This document shows positions 5,414 to 16,398 of a stretch of DNA of 64,000 bases, piece by piece; positions within the stretch are counted from its first letter, which is position 1, and each line of letters begins with the position of its first letter. A model generated the notes under the pieces. The model ran no database searches, was not told the origin of the DNA, and worked only from the letters and a program-made list of their open reading frames with translations. The stretch spans positions 1 to 64,000 of the forward strand of contig CANQET010000006.1 in the NCBI GenBank assembly GCA_947595585.1, in the 5' to 3' direction. This DNA is from an uncultured Clostridia bacterium (GTDB taxonomy: Bacteria; Bacillota; Clostridia; Christensenellales; Borkfalkiaceae). The position numbers were made by a program, and so were the translations under genes.

Positions 5414-6832
5414 ATGGAAAACAGCGATTATTTAGGCAAAGAAAGGGTCGGAAAACTTCTCGTGAAGTTTGCCGTCCCGTGCATTCTCTCCCTCATCATC
5501 TCCTGCCTCTACAACATTGTAGATCAGATCTTTGTCGGGAACAGCAAGGTGGGGTATTTGGGCAACGCCGCGACGGGCGTCATCTTCCCGATCACCGTCG
5601 TCGGCTGGGGGCTTTCCCTGTTCTTCGGAGACGGTGCGGCGGCATGGCTCTCGATGTCCTTGGGGGAAGGGAAGGGGGACAAGATCCACCGCGGCGTGGG
5701 GAACGCCATGCTCGCTTCGTTTTTATCGGGCTGTATCGTCATCCTCATTGCCTATCTTTGGGGCGATAACCTTTTAATGCTCCTCGGCGGAACGGAGGCG
5801 AATCTCTCCCTCGCACATGATTACGGCGTTATCATCTACGCCATGATGCCGCTTGCGCTCGTGCAGAACTGCCTCGCGGCGATCATCCGCGCGGACGGCG
5901 CACCCGGATATGCCATGTTTGCCATGATCGTGGGCGCAGTCCTCAATATGATCGGCGACCCCGTCGCCATTTATGCGCTCGATCTCGGCATCCAAGGGGC
6001 GGCGTATGCGACCATCATCGGGCAGTTCGTGAGCTTCGTCATCTGCGTACTCTATCTCGTGCGGAGCAAAACGTTCAAAATCAAATGGAAAAGTTTTGTC
6101 CCCGACTTCAAAATACTCCCGAAGATCATGGCGCTCGGAGTTTCAAGTTTTCTCACGCAGCTGTGCATTGTCGCCACGACGATCGTCAATAACGTCCAAT
6201 TCGTTCGCTATGGCATGAACAGCACGTTCGGGGCAGATATCCCCCTTGCGGCTTTTGTCGTCATCATGAAATTGTTCCAGATCGTGCTGAACGTCGCGTT
6301 CGGAATTGCCGTCGGCGCACAGCCCATCATCGGCTATAACTATGGTGCAAAACAATACGGAAGGGTCAAGCAGACCTTCAAGCTCGTGCTTCTCTGGACG
6401 GCGGGGATCTGTCTCCTGTTCACCGTTTTCTTTGAAGCGCTTCCCCGCATTTTCATTTCCATGTTCGGTGCGGGCGGGGGTTCGGAAAGCCTCAACGCCG
6501 AACTCTATATGCAGTTCGTCATACCGTGTATGCGAATCTACCTCATGTTCCTTGTGTTTACTTGCCTGCAAAAGGTCTGTGCGATCTTCTTGCAGTCCAT
6601 CGGACGCGCAAAGCTCGCCGCGCCGCTCTCCTTCCTTCGGGACGTTCTGTTGATCTTATGCGCGTTTCTTGTGCCGCTCGGGCTCGGCGTTATGGGCGTC
6701 GCGTGGGCGGCTCCCATTGCGGACGCGGTAGCGGTCCTCATCACCCTTCCCGTCATGATATGGGTATGGAGAAAACTCGGGGCACAAGAAAAGGAAGCTG
6801 CGGCGGAAGAAAGCGTTCCCGTCGAAAACTGA
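5414..6832 (+). CDS. MATE-family multidrug efflux transporter (MepA type)
   Basis: This 472-aa integral membrane protein is the usual MATE length, with about 12 hydrophobic segments in two homologous halves. The N-terminus has the family pattern LLVKFAVPCILSLIISCLYNIVDQIFVGN, and the second half has QPIIGYNYGAKQYGRVKQTFK. It should extrude cationic or small organic compounds using a Na+ or H+ gradient. TTGGAGG precedes the ATG. It is a single gene under a structured leader that probably responds to a small molecule, perhaps guanidine, and is followed by a hairpin terminator. The substrate cannot be read from the sequence. Confidence 0.93.
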   Translation: MENSDYLGKERVGKLLVKFAVPCILSLIISCLYNIVDQIFVGNSKVGYLGNAATGVIFPITVVGWGLSLFFGDGAAAWLSMSLGEGKGDKIHRGVGNAMLASFLSGCIVILIAYLWGDNLLMLLGGTEANLSLAHDYGVIIYAMMPLALVQNCLAAIIRADGAPGYAMFAMIVGAVLNMIGDPVAIYALDLGIQGAAYATIIGQFVSFVICVLYLVRSKTFKIKWKSFVPDFKILPKIMALGVSSFLTQLCIVATTIVNNVQFVRYGMNSTFGADIPLAAFVVIMKLFQIVLNVAFGIAVGAQPIIGYNYGAKQYGRVKQTFKLVLLWTAGICLLFTVFFEALPRIFISMFGAGGGSESLNAELYMQFVIPCMRIYLMFLVFTCLQKVCAIFLQSIGRAKLAAPLSFLRDVLLILCAFLVPLGLGVMGVAWAAPIADAVAVLITLPVMIWVWRKLGAQEKEAAAEESVPVEN

Positions 6833-6855
6833 TCCCGGTTTTATCTCGAATACAA

Positions 6856-6885
6856 AAACAGCGGGGAATGCGTTCCTCGCTGTTT
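6856..6885. terminator. Bidirectional terminator between MATE and HtrA genes
   Basis: AAACAGCGGGGAA and TTCCTCGCTGTTT form a stem of about 13 bp around TGCG, between the two convergent stop codons. Confidence 0.75.
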
Positions 6886-6906
6886 CGTTTATCGCGCGTG
6901 GCGAGG

Positions 6907-7971
6907 TCAGGTGCCGAATTGGCGGGCGGTGACGGTGAACTCCGTGGGGGTCGAGGCGAAGGTGAGGCTACCCGAAAACATGCCCTGCGTGAAGCTTCCG
7001 CGCAAGACTTTTACGCGGACACTCTCCCCCGGCTTGAGTGCGGACAGGGCGTCGTTATAATCGAGCACGGAGGAAATTTCCCGCTCCCCGATCTGCAAAA
7101 TGCGGTCGTACTGCGCAAAATTCTCGTCGGCGTCCTTCTCGAGCGATGCGATATAGACGATGGTCTCCCCGCCCATGCCCGAGAGCGTCCCCTCGGCAAG
7201 GTTGAGGCCGAGGGTCACCCGACCGCGGATGTAGCCATACGTCAAGAGGTCCTCATAGCTTGCGCGCGCACTGTTTGCGGGAATGGCGAAGCACAGCCCT
7301 TCGATCCCCTCCTCGCTCGTCTTGGCGTTGACGATGCCGATGAGCTGGCCGCGCATATTGAAGAGGCCGCCGCCCGAGTTCCCGGGGTTGATGGCGGCAT
7401 CCGTCTGCAAGAGGGTCATGGAATAGTCGCCGACGGAGATCTTCCTGCCCGTCGCGGAGAGGATGCCCTGCGTCACTGTGCCGCCCAAATTCCCGAGCGG
7501 ATTGCCGATGGCGATGACGGTCTCCCCGATCTGCAAGGCGTCGCTATCTCCCCATACGGCAAGCGGGAGCGCCTCGGAAGATGCGATCGCGACGATGGCG
7601 ATATCGGCGGCATCGTCGGTGGATACGAGCTCTGCGGAATACTCCTCGCCCGCGCGCGTACGGACGGTGATCTCCCCCGCTCCCTCGATGACGTGGTTGT
7701 TCGTGACGATGTAATGATCCTGCCCTGCGCTTCCCACGAGCACGCCGCTGCCTGCGCCCGAGACGATGTATTGGCGGCCGAAGTTGGTCGTCACCGTCTC
7801 CGTGCTGATCTCTACGACCGTATCCGCCACCTGTTTTACGACCTCCGCGGTGGTGCTGTAGACCTCAGACTCCGCCGCGAGATAAGAGACCGAGGCGCGG
7901 AGATCTCTTCCGCACCCCGCAAGACAAGCCGCACATGCAACTGCGGCCAAAATTGCCCAAAACTTTTTCAT
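6907..7971 (-). CDS. HtrA/DegP-like serine protease, lipoprotein form, with PDZ domain
   Basis: This 354-aa S1C protease has a lipoprotein signal (hydrophobic stretch ending LAGC, Cys20). The catalytic triad is His93 (IVTNNHVI), Asp123 (DDAADIAIV) and Ser199 (NPGNSGGG). A C-terminal PDZ-like domain covers roughly residues 240-330 (YDRILQIGEREISSVLDYNDAL). HtrA proteins degrade or hold misfolded proteins at the outside of the membrane. Here lipid anchoring by Cys20 would replace the usual transmembrane anchor. GGAGGG precedes the ATG. It is alone between convergent terminators and the spoVA genes. Confidence 0.94.
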   Translation of the reverse strand: MKKFWAILAAVACAACLAGCGRDLRASVSYLAAESEVYSTTAEVVKQVADTVVEISTETVTTNFGRQYIVSGAGSGVLVGSAGQDHYIVTNNHVIEGAGEITVRTRAGEEYSAELVSTDDAADIAIVAIASSEALPLAVWGDSDALQIGETVIAIGNPLGNLGGTVTQGILSATGRKISVGDYSMTLLQTDAAINPGNSGGGLFNMRGQLIGIVNAKTSEEGIEGLCFAIPANSARASYEDLLTYGYIRGRVTLGLNLAEGTLSGMGGETIVYIASLEKDADENFAQYDRILQIGEREISSVLDYNDALSALKPGESVRVKVLRGSFTQGMFSGSLTFASTPTEFTVTARQFGT

Positions 7972-8108
7972 TGCTTCCCTCCGCCCTATGGCAAATTTGG
8001 CTCATTTTAGTGAAAAATTGTGACCGAACGTTTAGATTTTGTTGAAAACTGTGTGAATTTTCAGATCGGGCGATGTGCCTTCCCGCTTCCCCGCCTCGCG
8101 CGTACGCG

Positions 8109-8486
8109 TCAACTATATTTCGTGTGCGATTTGAAGAGAAGCGCCATGACGAAGGAACAGACGACGGCGGCCGAGACGCCCGCACTTGCCGCGGCGAGCG
8201 GACCCGTAAGCGCCTCGAAGAGTCCCTCCCTCGCCCCGCGCATGGCGCCGTTCGCGAGCAGATATCCGAAGCCCGAGATGGGCACGGTCGCCCCTGCGCC
8301 TGCGAATTCCACGAGGGGTTGGTAGAGCCCGAGGGCGGTGAGCGCGATCCCTGCGAGCATGAAGAGGACGAGGATCTTCCCCGAGGTGAGGTCGGTAAAA
8401 TTGATGACGATCTGCGCGATCATGCAGATGAGTCCCCCCACGGCAAAGGCCTTCACGAACATCCATAAAATGGCGATAAATTGCAT
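8109..8486 (-). CDS. spoVAE: Stage V sporulation protein AE (SpoVAE)
   Basis: This 125-aa hydrophobic protein is of the SpoVAE/SpoVAEb family. It has about four membrane segments, with the family features AFAVGGLICMIAQIVINFTDLTSGKIL and PISGFGYLLANGAMRGA. SpoVA proteins form the inner-forespore-membrane channel that loads and releases dipicolinic acid in spores. GAGGGGG precedes its ATG, 15 bp after spoVAD on the same strand. SpoVAC, the third member of the core set, is not next to it. Confidence 0.92.
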   Translation of the reverse strand: MQFIAILWMFVKAFAVGGLICMIAQIVINFTDLTSGKILVLFMLAGIALTALGLYQPLVEFAGAGATVPISGFGYLLANGAMRGAREGLFEALTGPLAAASAGVSAAVVCSFVMALLFKSHTKYS

Positions 8487-8501
8487 ATGTACCCCCTCTT
8501 T

Positions 8502-9494
8502 TTACCGTTCGAGGGTGACGGCGTGGGCGATGCAGGGGATGCTCTCCCCCTGCCCCGAGGAGACCGTGGAAAGCAGGGCGCCCGTCGCCACGAAGAGGAT
8601 GCGGCGGAGGGATCCGCTCATGAGTTTGGTCCAAAAATAGGAATTTAAGACGACGGCCGAACATCCTGCCCCGCTCCCGCCTTGGAATTCGTCTTCGATG
8701 ACGTTGTAGATGATCTCGCCGCAGTCGACGTGATTCTTCGAGATGTCCAGCCCCTTCTCCCAAGTGAGGTCCTTGAGGATACGGCTGCCGAGGGCGCCGA
8801 GGTCGCCTGTTACGATGAGGTCGTATTGCCCGACCTCCTCCCCCGTGTTCCGAAAATGCGTGAGGATCGTATCGCACGCCGCGGGGGCCATGGCAGCGCC
8901 CATGTTGTTGACGTCGGTCACCCCGAAATCCACGACTTTCCCGAGCGTCGCGGAGGTGATCTTCACGCCGTCGCCCGTGCGGTCGATGAGTGCCCCGCCT
9001 GCACCCGTCACCGTCCACTGTGCCTGCGGGGGACGGGTCGTGCCGAGCTCCAAGGGGTAGCGGTATTGCCGTTCGGCGGAGGCGAAATGGCTTCCCGTCG
9101 CGGCGACGGCACGGCGGCAATATCCCCCGTCGACGAACGCGGCGGCGACGGCGATGGATTCGGCCATCGTCGAACAGGCGCCGTACACCCCCAGGAAGGG
9201 CACCGAAAATTCACGGGCGGCAAAGCTCGCCGAGATGATCTGGTTGAGCAGGTCGCCCGAGACGATCATATCCACCTCTTCCCGCCGAAAGCCCGCATTG
9301 GAGATCGCGCCGTCGATGACTTTAGAGAGCATCTTACATTCGGCCTTCTCGAACGTAGGCTCGCCGAACATGTCGTCGGAGAGCGCCGTCTCGACGTACC
9401 GCCCGATGACGCCCTCGCATTCCTTGGTCCCCGCGACCGTGCTCGTTGCAACGATGCGGGGCAGATGTTTGAATTCGATCGTTTGATTTCCCAT
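8502..9494 (-). CDS. spoVAD: Stage V sporulation protein AD (SpoVAD)
   Basis: This 330-aa protein has a thiolase-like fold: LGVYGACSTMAESIAVAAAF around the thiolase-position cysteine, QYRYPLELGTTRPP, TVTGAGGALI and GAAMAPAACDTI. It is the soluble subunit of the SpoVA complex that binds dipicolinic acid. MGNQT matches the usual N-terminus (GKQT), supporting this start, yet the ATG directly follows a hairpin and T-run and has no ribosome-binding site. A sporulation promoter is expected but I do not see a convincing SigG site. Confidence 0.93.
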   Translation of the reverse strand: MGNQTIEFKHLPRIVATSTVAGTKECEGVIGRYVETALSDDMFGEPTFEKAECKMLSKVIDGAISNAGFRREEVDMIVSGDLLNQIISASFAAREFSVPFLGVYGACSTMAESIAVAAAFVDGGYCRRAVAATGSHFASAERQYRYPLELGTTRPPQAQWTVTGAGGALIDRTGDGVKITSATLGKVVDFGVTDVNNMGAAMAPAACDTILTHFRNTGEEVGQYDLIVTGDLGALGSRILKDLTWEKGLDISKNHVDCGEIIYNVIEDEFQGGSGAGCSAVVLNSYFWTKLMSGSLRRILFVATGALLSTVSSGQGESIPCIAHAVTLER

Positions 9495-9496
9495 AA

Positions 9497-9528
9497 AAAA
9501 TTACCCGAACGCAGTTTTTGCATTCGGG
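9497..9528 (-). terminator. Terminator between tsaD and spoVAD
   Basis: On the minus strand CCCGAATGCA...TGCGTTCGGG forms a hairpin followed by TAATTTTTT, immediately before the spoVAD ATG. Confidence 0.75.
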
Positions 9529-9546
9529 CGGGAAGTATGCGAAATG

Positions 9547-10566
9547 TTACGCGTTCGGGGCGGGGCGGAGCGGAATACTCGGGGCGGCGTTGAGGGAGAG
9601 CGGGGAGAAGTTCTTCGCCTCGAACTGCAGCAGCCCCTCCGCGGCGATCATGGCGGCGTTGTCCGTACAATGTTTCTTGTCGGGGAGGACGAGCTTCAAA
9701 TGATGTGCGGCGCACATGCGCATGAGTGCATCCCGCAGATAGCCGTTGGCGATGACGCCGCCGCCCGCGGTCACGGTGGTCACCCCCCGCTCCATGGCCG
9801 CTTCGACCGCCTTTTCGGCGAGGATATCGAGCGCGGCGCTCTGGAAGGACGCGGCGAGGTCGGCGGGAGAATAGGCTTCCCCGCGTTGTGCCATCGTGTG
9901 GGCGTAGTTGATGATGTGCGTCTTGAGTCCGCTGTACGAAAAATCATAGCCGCCCGTACCCTTGAGCATTTTGGGCATGGGGATGACGTTTTTCCCCGTC
10001 TTTGCGAGCGCCTCGACGTGCGGCCCCCCGGGGTAGGGAAGGCCGAGCACGCGCGCAACTTTATCGAACGCCTCGCCCGCGGCGTCGTCCCGTGTGCCGC
10101 CGAGGACTTCGAACTCGGTCGCGGACTTCGTATAGAGGATGGCGGTATGACCGCCGCTCGCAAGCAAGGTAATGAACGGCGGCTGGAGCGACGCATCCTC
10201 GAGGTAGGCCGCCGCGAGGTGACCGCGGATGTGGTTGACGCCGATGAGCGGGATCCCCAACCCGTAGGCAAAGCCCTTGGCGAAGGAGAGCCCGACGAGG
10301 AGCGCCCCCAAAAGTCCCGCTCCATAGGTGACGGCGACGGCGGAGAGCTCCTCTTTCTTTACGTCCGCCACGCGAAGAGCACGCGCGACGACTTCGTCGA
10401 CCGCATCGGTATGCGCACGCGAGGCGATCTCGGGCACGACGCCGCCGTATTGCGCCTGCACCTGTGCCGAGGAGACAATCTCATCGGATAAAAGCGTTCT
10501 GCCGCGGATGACCGCGGCAGCAGTTTCGTCACATGAGGATTCGATACCGAGAATGAGAGGTTCCAT
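9547..10566 (-). CDS. tsaD: tRNA N6-adenosine threonylcarbamoyltransferase
   Basis: This 339-aa TsaD (Gcp/YgjD) opens LILGIESSCDETAAAVI, with the metal ligands in NHIRGH, the ASGGHTAI nucleotide loop, PYPGGPHVE and a final CTDNAAMIA. With TsaB, TsaE and TsaC it makes t6A37 in ANN-reading tRNAs. None of those partners is in the window. Length is normal. There is no clear ribosome-binding site before the ATG. It is separated from spoVAD by a terminator, so it is probably a single-gene unit. Confidence 0.96.
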   Translation of the reverse strand: MEPLILGIESSCDETAAAVIRGRTLLSDEIVSSAQVQAQYGGVVPEIASRAHTDAVDEVVARALRVADVKKEELSAVAVTYGAGLLGALLVGLSFAKGFAYGLGIPLIGVNHIRGHLAAAYLEDASLQPPFITLLASGGHTAILYTKSATEFEVLGGTRDDAAGEAFDKVARVLGLPYPGGPHVEALAKTGKNVIPMPKMLKGTGGYDFSYSGLKTHIINYAHTMAQRGEAYSPADLAASFQSAALDILAEKAVEAAMERGVTTVTAGGGVIANGYLRDALMRMCAAHHLKLVLPDKKHCTDNAAMIAAEGLLQFEAKNFSPLSLNAAPSIPLRPAPNA

Positions 10567-10636
10567 AGTCGTAAATAGATCGGGAAGAAGGAGTACATCG
10601 GTACAAAGGTAACCGACGAGGAATATTCCGAGCGGT

Positions 10637-10743
10637 CCTTGGCTCCCCTCTTAGGGGAGCTGTCGCGGCATAGCCGTGACTGAGGGGGTTCAAAACCCTA
10701 TCCCCTGCTGACGCAGGTACTTCCCCTACGAGGGGAAGCAAGG
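10637..10743. repeat. 107-bp palindromic element A, copy 1
   Basis: It runs from CCTTGGCTCCCCTCTTAGGG to CTACGAGGGGAAGCAAGG. Its ends are imperfect inverted repeats, each itself a small hairpin. Other copies are at 33173-33278, 33712-33817 and 62871-62977, in the opposite orientation. No reading frame is conserved, so it looks like a miniature mobile or REP-like element. Confidence 0.85.
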
Positions 10744-10834
10744 GAGAGGACTTCGTAGTTGCTTTTCCGCCGCCCCACCCCCCTACCCCCTCCCACGGAG
10801 GGGGTATCGGACTGCGTACTTGCTCCCACGGGGG

Positions 10835-10914
10835 GGTACGTCGGTACGTCAATACGTCAGTACATCAGTACATCGGTACGTCAATACGTCAGTACGTCAA
10901 TACGTCAATACGTC
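10835..10914. repeat. 8-bp tandem array, 10 units
   Basis: Ten consecutive octamers of form RRTACGTC (GGTACGTC, AATACGTC, AGTACATC and similar) fill exactly 80 bp. They end where the GAACGTAGTGAGGG repeat module begins. Confidence 0.9.
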
Positions 10915-10988
10915 ATCCCGAACGTAGTGAGGGATCTCGGGCTTGAGATTTCTCACTCCCGATGGGGGTTCGAAATGATGTGGCGGGA

Positions 10989-12086
10989 TCAGGATTTTTT
11001 GAGGTAGTCGATGATGAAGCCCTGGATGTTGCCGTCCATCACGGACTGCACATCCCCCACTTCGTAGCCCGTGCGGTGATCTTTGACGAGGGTATACGGG
11101 CAGAACACATACGAGCGGATCTGCGAACCCCACTCGATCTTCTTGGTCTCCCCCTTCAGGGCCGCCTCGGCCGCCATGCGCTCCTCGATCTGCTTCTCGA
11201 GCAGCTTGGAACGCAGGTATTTGAAGGCCATCTCCTTGTTCTGGAGCTGGCTGCGCTCGTTTTGGCAGGTGACGACGATGCCCGTCGGGAAATGCGTGAT
11301 GCGGATGGCCGTCTCGGTCTTGTTGACCTTCTGCCCGCCCGCGCCCGAACTTCTGTAGACGTCGATGCGGATATCCTCATCCTTGATCTCGATCTCGGCG
11401 TCGTCGTCGACTTCGGGCATCACTTCGAGGGAAGCGAAAGAAGTCTGGCGGCGCTTGTTGGCATCGAACGGGGAAATGCGGACGAGGCGGTGGACGCCGA
11501 TCTCGGCCTTGAGGTAGCCATAGGCATTTTCCCCCTCCACTTTGAAGTCCACCGATTTGAGCCCCGCGGCATCGCCTGCGAGACGGTCGATCTCGGTGAC
11601 TTTGTAGCCGTTTTGTTCGGCGTAGCGGCAATACATGCGGTAGAGCATGGAGACCCAATCGCAGGCCTCGGTGCCCCCCGCCCCCGCATGGATGGAGAGC
11701 AGGGCGTTGGAGCTATCGTACTTCCCCCGCAAGAGGGCGCGGATGCGCATCTCCTCGATGTCCTTTTCGGCGGCCGAGAGCATCTTATCGAGCTCGGGGA
11801 CGAGGTCTTCCTCTTCGGTCTCTTCGATGAGGTCGACGATCTCGTTTGCGTCGTCGAGGGCCTTCCTGCCCGCAGTGTACGCCGCGACCTTCCCCTCGAT
11901 GGAGGAGATCTCACGCCCGATCTTCTTGGAGCGCTCGAGATCCTGCCAGACCTCGGGAAGTTCCTGCTCGGCACGCAATTTTTTTAGCTGTTCGGCGCGG
12001 TTATCGATGTCGAGGGCGTATTTCGCCTCGGCGAGGGTCTCTTCGAGCGCCTTGATCTTGAGTCTGTAATCGTCTGCTTTGAACAT
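10989..12086 (-). CDS. prfB: Peptide chain release factor 2
   Basis: RF2 ends translation at UGA and UAA. The ATG at 12086 gives 365 aa, the usual size; the track frame adds 26 residues that run into secA. The stop-codon recognition motif is SPF (VRISPFDANKRR), and the peptidyl-tRNA hydrolysis motif is GGQ (SSGAGGQKVNKTE). The N-terminal coiled region is normal. The programmed +1 frameshift found in most prfB genes is absent: the region reads ALDIDNRAEQ in one frame with CTC-GAC at the usual CUU-UGA-C site. It follows secA after 29 bp, a common arrangement. Confidence 0.96.
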   Translation of the reverse strand: MFKADDYRLKIKALEETLAEAKYALDIDNRAEQLKKLRAEQELPEVWQDLERSKKIGREISSIEGKVAAYTAGRKALDDANEIVDLIEETEEEDLVPELDKMLSAAEKDIEEMRIRALLRGKYDSSNALLSIHAGAGGTEACDWVSMLYRMYCRYAEQNGYKVTEIDRLAGDAAGLKSVDFKVEGENAYGYLKAEIGVHRLVRISPFDANKRRQTSFASLEVMPEVDDDAEIEIKDEDIRIDVYRSSGAGGQKVNKTETAIRITHFPTGIVVTCQNERSQLQNKEMAFKYLRSKLLEKQIEERMAAEAALKGETKKIEWGSQIRSYVFCPYTLVKDHRTGYEVGDVQSVMDGNIQGFIIDYLKKS

Positions 12087-12115
12087 ATTCGTTTGGAAAG
12101 GTCGGTGTGCCGAGA

Positions 12116-15112
<2,997 letters not shown>

Positions 15113-15168
15113 GCGAAAAATTGCTCCATAGCTGTGCACCCGCGGGCGCACGATTTTCATACCCGAAT

Positions 15169-15197
15169 ATTTTACAATAATTTTTCGCAAATGTCAA
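15169..15197 (-). promoter_or_regulatory. SigA promoter of secA-prfB
   Basis: TTGACA (complement of 15192-15197), a 17-bp spacer and TAAAAT (complement of 15169-15174), read leftwards. Confidence 0.85.
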
Positions 15198-15308
15198 AGC
15201 GATTTGGCGTATTTTCGGGAATTTGTCGCACGCGCACGCGAAAAGTTTGGCGGATCTTTGCAAAAATGCAGAAAAGCGCCGCAAAAAGCGGCGCCGAAAC
15301 GGCAGGGG

Positions 15309-16052
15309 TCAGGGCGTATCTTCGGGCGGGGCGGGGATGGCTTCCCGCACTTTTTCATACATCTCCTCCGCGATCTTTTGGGGATCCGAAGTCTGCACGA
15401 GCGAGGCGCCCGCACGCAGCAGTTCTTCGAGCTGCGCCGAATTTTCGACGTCGGAGGCATCGACTCTCAGCTTTCCCCCCGAGACGCGGAGCGCACGCAG
15501 CACCAGCCCCACGTCTCCGCGGACGCAGACGGCATCGGCCCCGCCCTCGACGGCGGCGCGCGTCCCGAGGGCTATGTCGTCTTCGGTGAGGGAATGGTCC
15601 TCGAGGGAGACGACAAGAAGTCGTTTCCGGGCGGCGCGGCGGAGCTTCTTCACCTCCCGCTTGAGGTATGCCGCGTTTCCGCTCTTGAGGGCGGAATAGG
15701 TGAGCACGAGCCTGAGCTCCCCCGCCCCCTGCGCGATGGCCCGCTTCGCCTCATACTTTTTTACGGGAAGCAGGGTCTCCCCCGTCCCCCCGATGCGGCA
15801 GCAGATGCGAACTTCGCTCCCCGAAAGGTGGCGTTTTACGGCGGCGATCCCGACGGGCGAGGTGAATACGCCGTATGCCGAGAGCTTTTTCGCCTGTTCG
15901 CAGACCGCCTTGCGCCGATAGCGATCGGTCTCCCGCGCGGCGGCATCGACGATGAGCTTGTGCAGGGAGACGGCGATCTCGGCCTCCCTGCGGGTACGTT
16001 TGAATTCCCCGTATTCCGCGGCTTCCGCGGCGGATAGATATCTTCCTTCCAT
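15309..16052 (-). CDS. DeoC-like (deoxyribose-phosphate aldolase fold) protein lacking the catalytic lysines
   Basis: This 247-aa protein aligns by eye with deoxyribose-phosphate aldolase. VRICCRIGG matches VCTVIGFP, AIAQGAGELRLVLTYSALKSG matches the GADEIDMVINIGALKSG strand, and LLVVSLEDHSLTEDDI and GGADAVCVRGDVG follow. The Asp of DEIDM and the Schiff-base Lys of DFVKTSTGF are replaced, as is the second Lys of VKASGG (here VDAS). The usual aldol reaction is therefore unlikely and the role is unknown. It lies after a gap upstream of secA on the same strand. It could be a regulator, a scaffold or an enzyme with altered chemistry. Confidence 0.7.
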   Translation of the reverse strand: MEGRYLSAAEAAEYGEFKRTRREAEIAVSLHKLIVDAAARETDRYRRKAVCEQAKKLSAYGVFTSPVGIAAVKRHLSGSEVRICCRIGGTGETLLPVKKYEAKRAIAQGAGELRLVLTYSALKSGNAAYLKREVKKLRRAARKRLLVVSLEDHSLTEDDIALGTRAAVEGGADAVCVRGDVGLVLRALRVSGGKLRVDASDVENSAQLEELLRAGASLVQTSDPQKIAEEMYEKVREAIPAPPEDTP

Positions 16053-16134
16053 CGGGGTTATCTTTCCCGAAAATCTCCCCCTTTATACCTCGCTTTGGCA
16101 GGATACGACAGCGCGGAGGCGGTACAATGCTCCC

Positions 16135-16398
16135 ATGAACCTTCTCTCCATACAGGGGCGGGGCGCAGTGTATGCGATCCTTCTCCTCATTTTATGTTTT
16201 ACGCTCGTGCATATCTTCAAGCTCGCACGCATCGGATATCGCGCAAGAAGAGATCTTCCCCCCACGCCGCCAAAGACCGAAGCGCCGCGGCCCGAGCCCG
16301 TATACTACATCGTCGAGAAGAAGAAAAAACGCGCCAAGGCGTCTTATTCGGAGCCTCGGCGCATCGATTTCAAGGAAGATCAGCCTTCGTCTTCGTAG
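16135..16398 (+). CDS. Small single-pass membrane protein (87 aa), unknown
   Basis: The ATG at 16135 is preferred to the long upstream frame, which is antisense to the DeoC-like gene. After MNLLSIQGRG comes one membrane helix (AVYAILLLILCFTLVHIF), then a basic Arg/Pro-rich tail with KKKKRAK. A TACAAT box ends six bases before the ATG, without a good -35 and without a ribosome-binding site, so it may be leaderless. It overlaps the end of rsfS tail to tail by 19 bp. It is a plausible small gene but unproven. Confidence 0.5.
   Translation: MNLLSIQGRGAVYAILLLILCFTLVHIFKLARIGYRARRDLPPTPPKTEAPRPEPVYYIVEKKKKRAKASYSEPRRIDFKEDQPSSS

Larger units (their letters stand above)
10567..10988. repeat. Repeat island 1 (422 bp, no gene)
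   Basis: This gap upstream of tsaD and after the prfB stop holds, in order, the 107-bp palindromic element A (10637-10743), a GC-rich module (CCACCCCCCTACCCCCTCCCACGGAGGGGG, also in the other islands), an 8-bp tandem array (10835-10914), and a module of the type GAACGTAGTGAGGGATCTC...TTCGAAATGATG. No coding potential beyond repeat-derived frames is visible. Confidence 0.85.

Noticed and set aside
9529-9560. SigG promoter for spoVAD
   Set aside because: CATACTT resembles a SigG -10 box, but I found no acceptable -35 at 17-18 bp.
12000-12090. RF2 programmed frameshift site
   Set aside because: The frame is continuous through the region where CUU-UGA-C would lie; there is no internal UGA.
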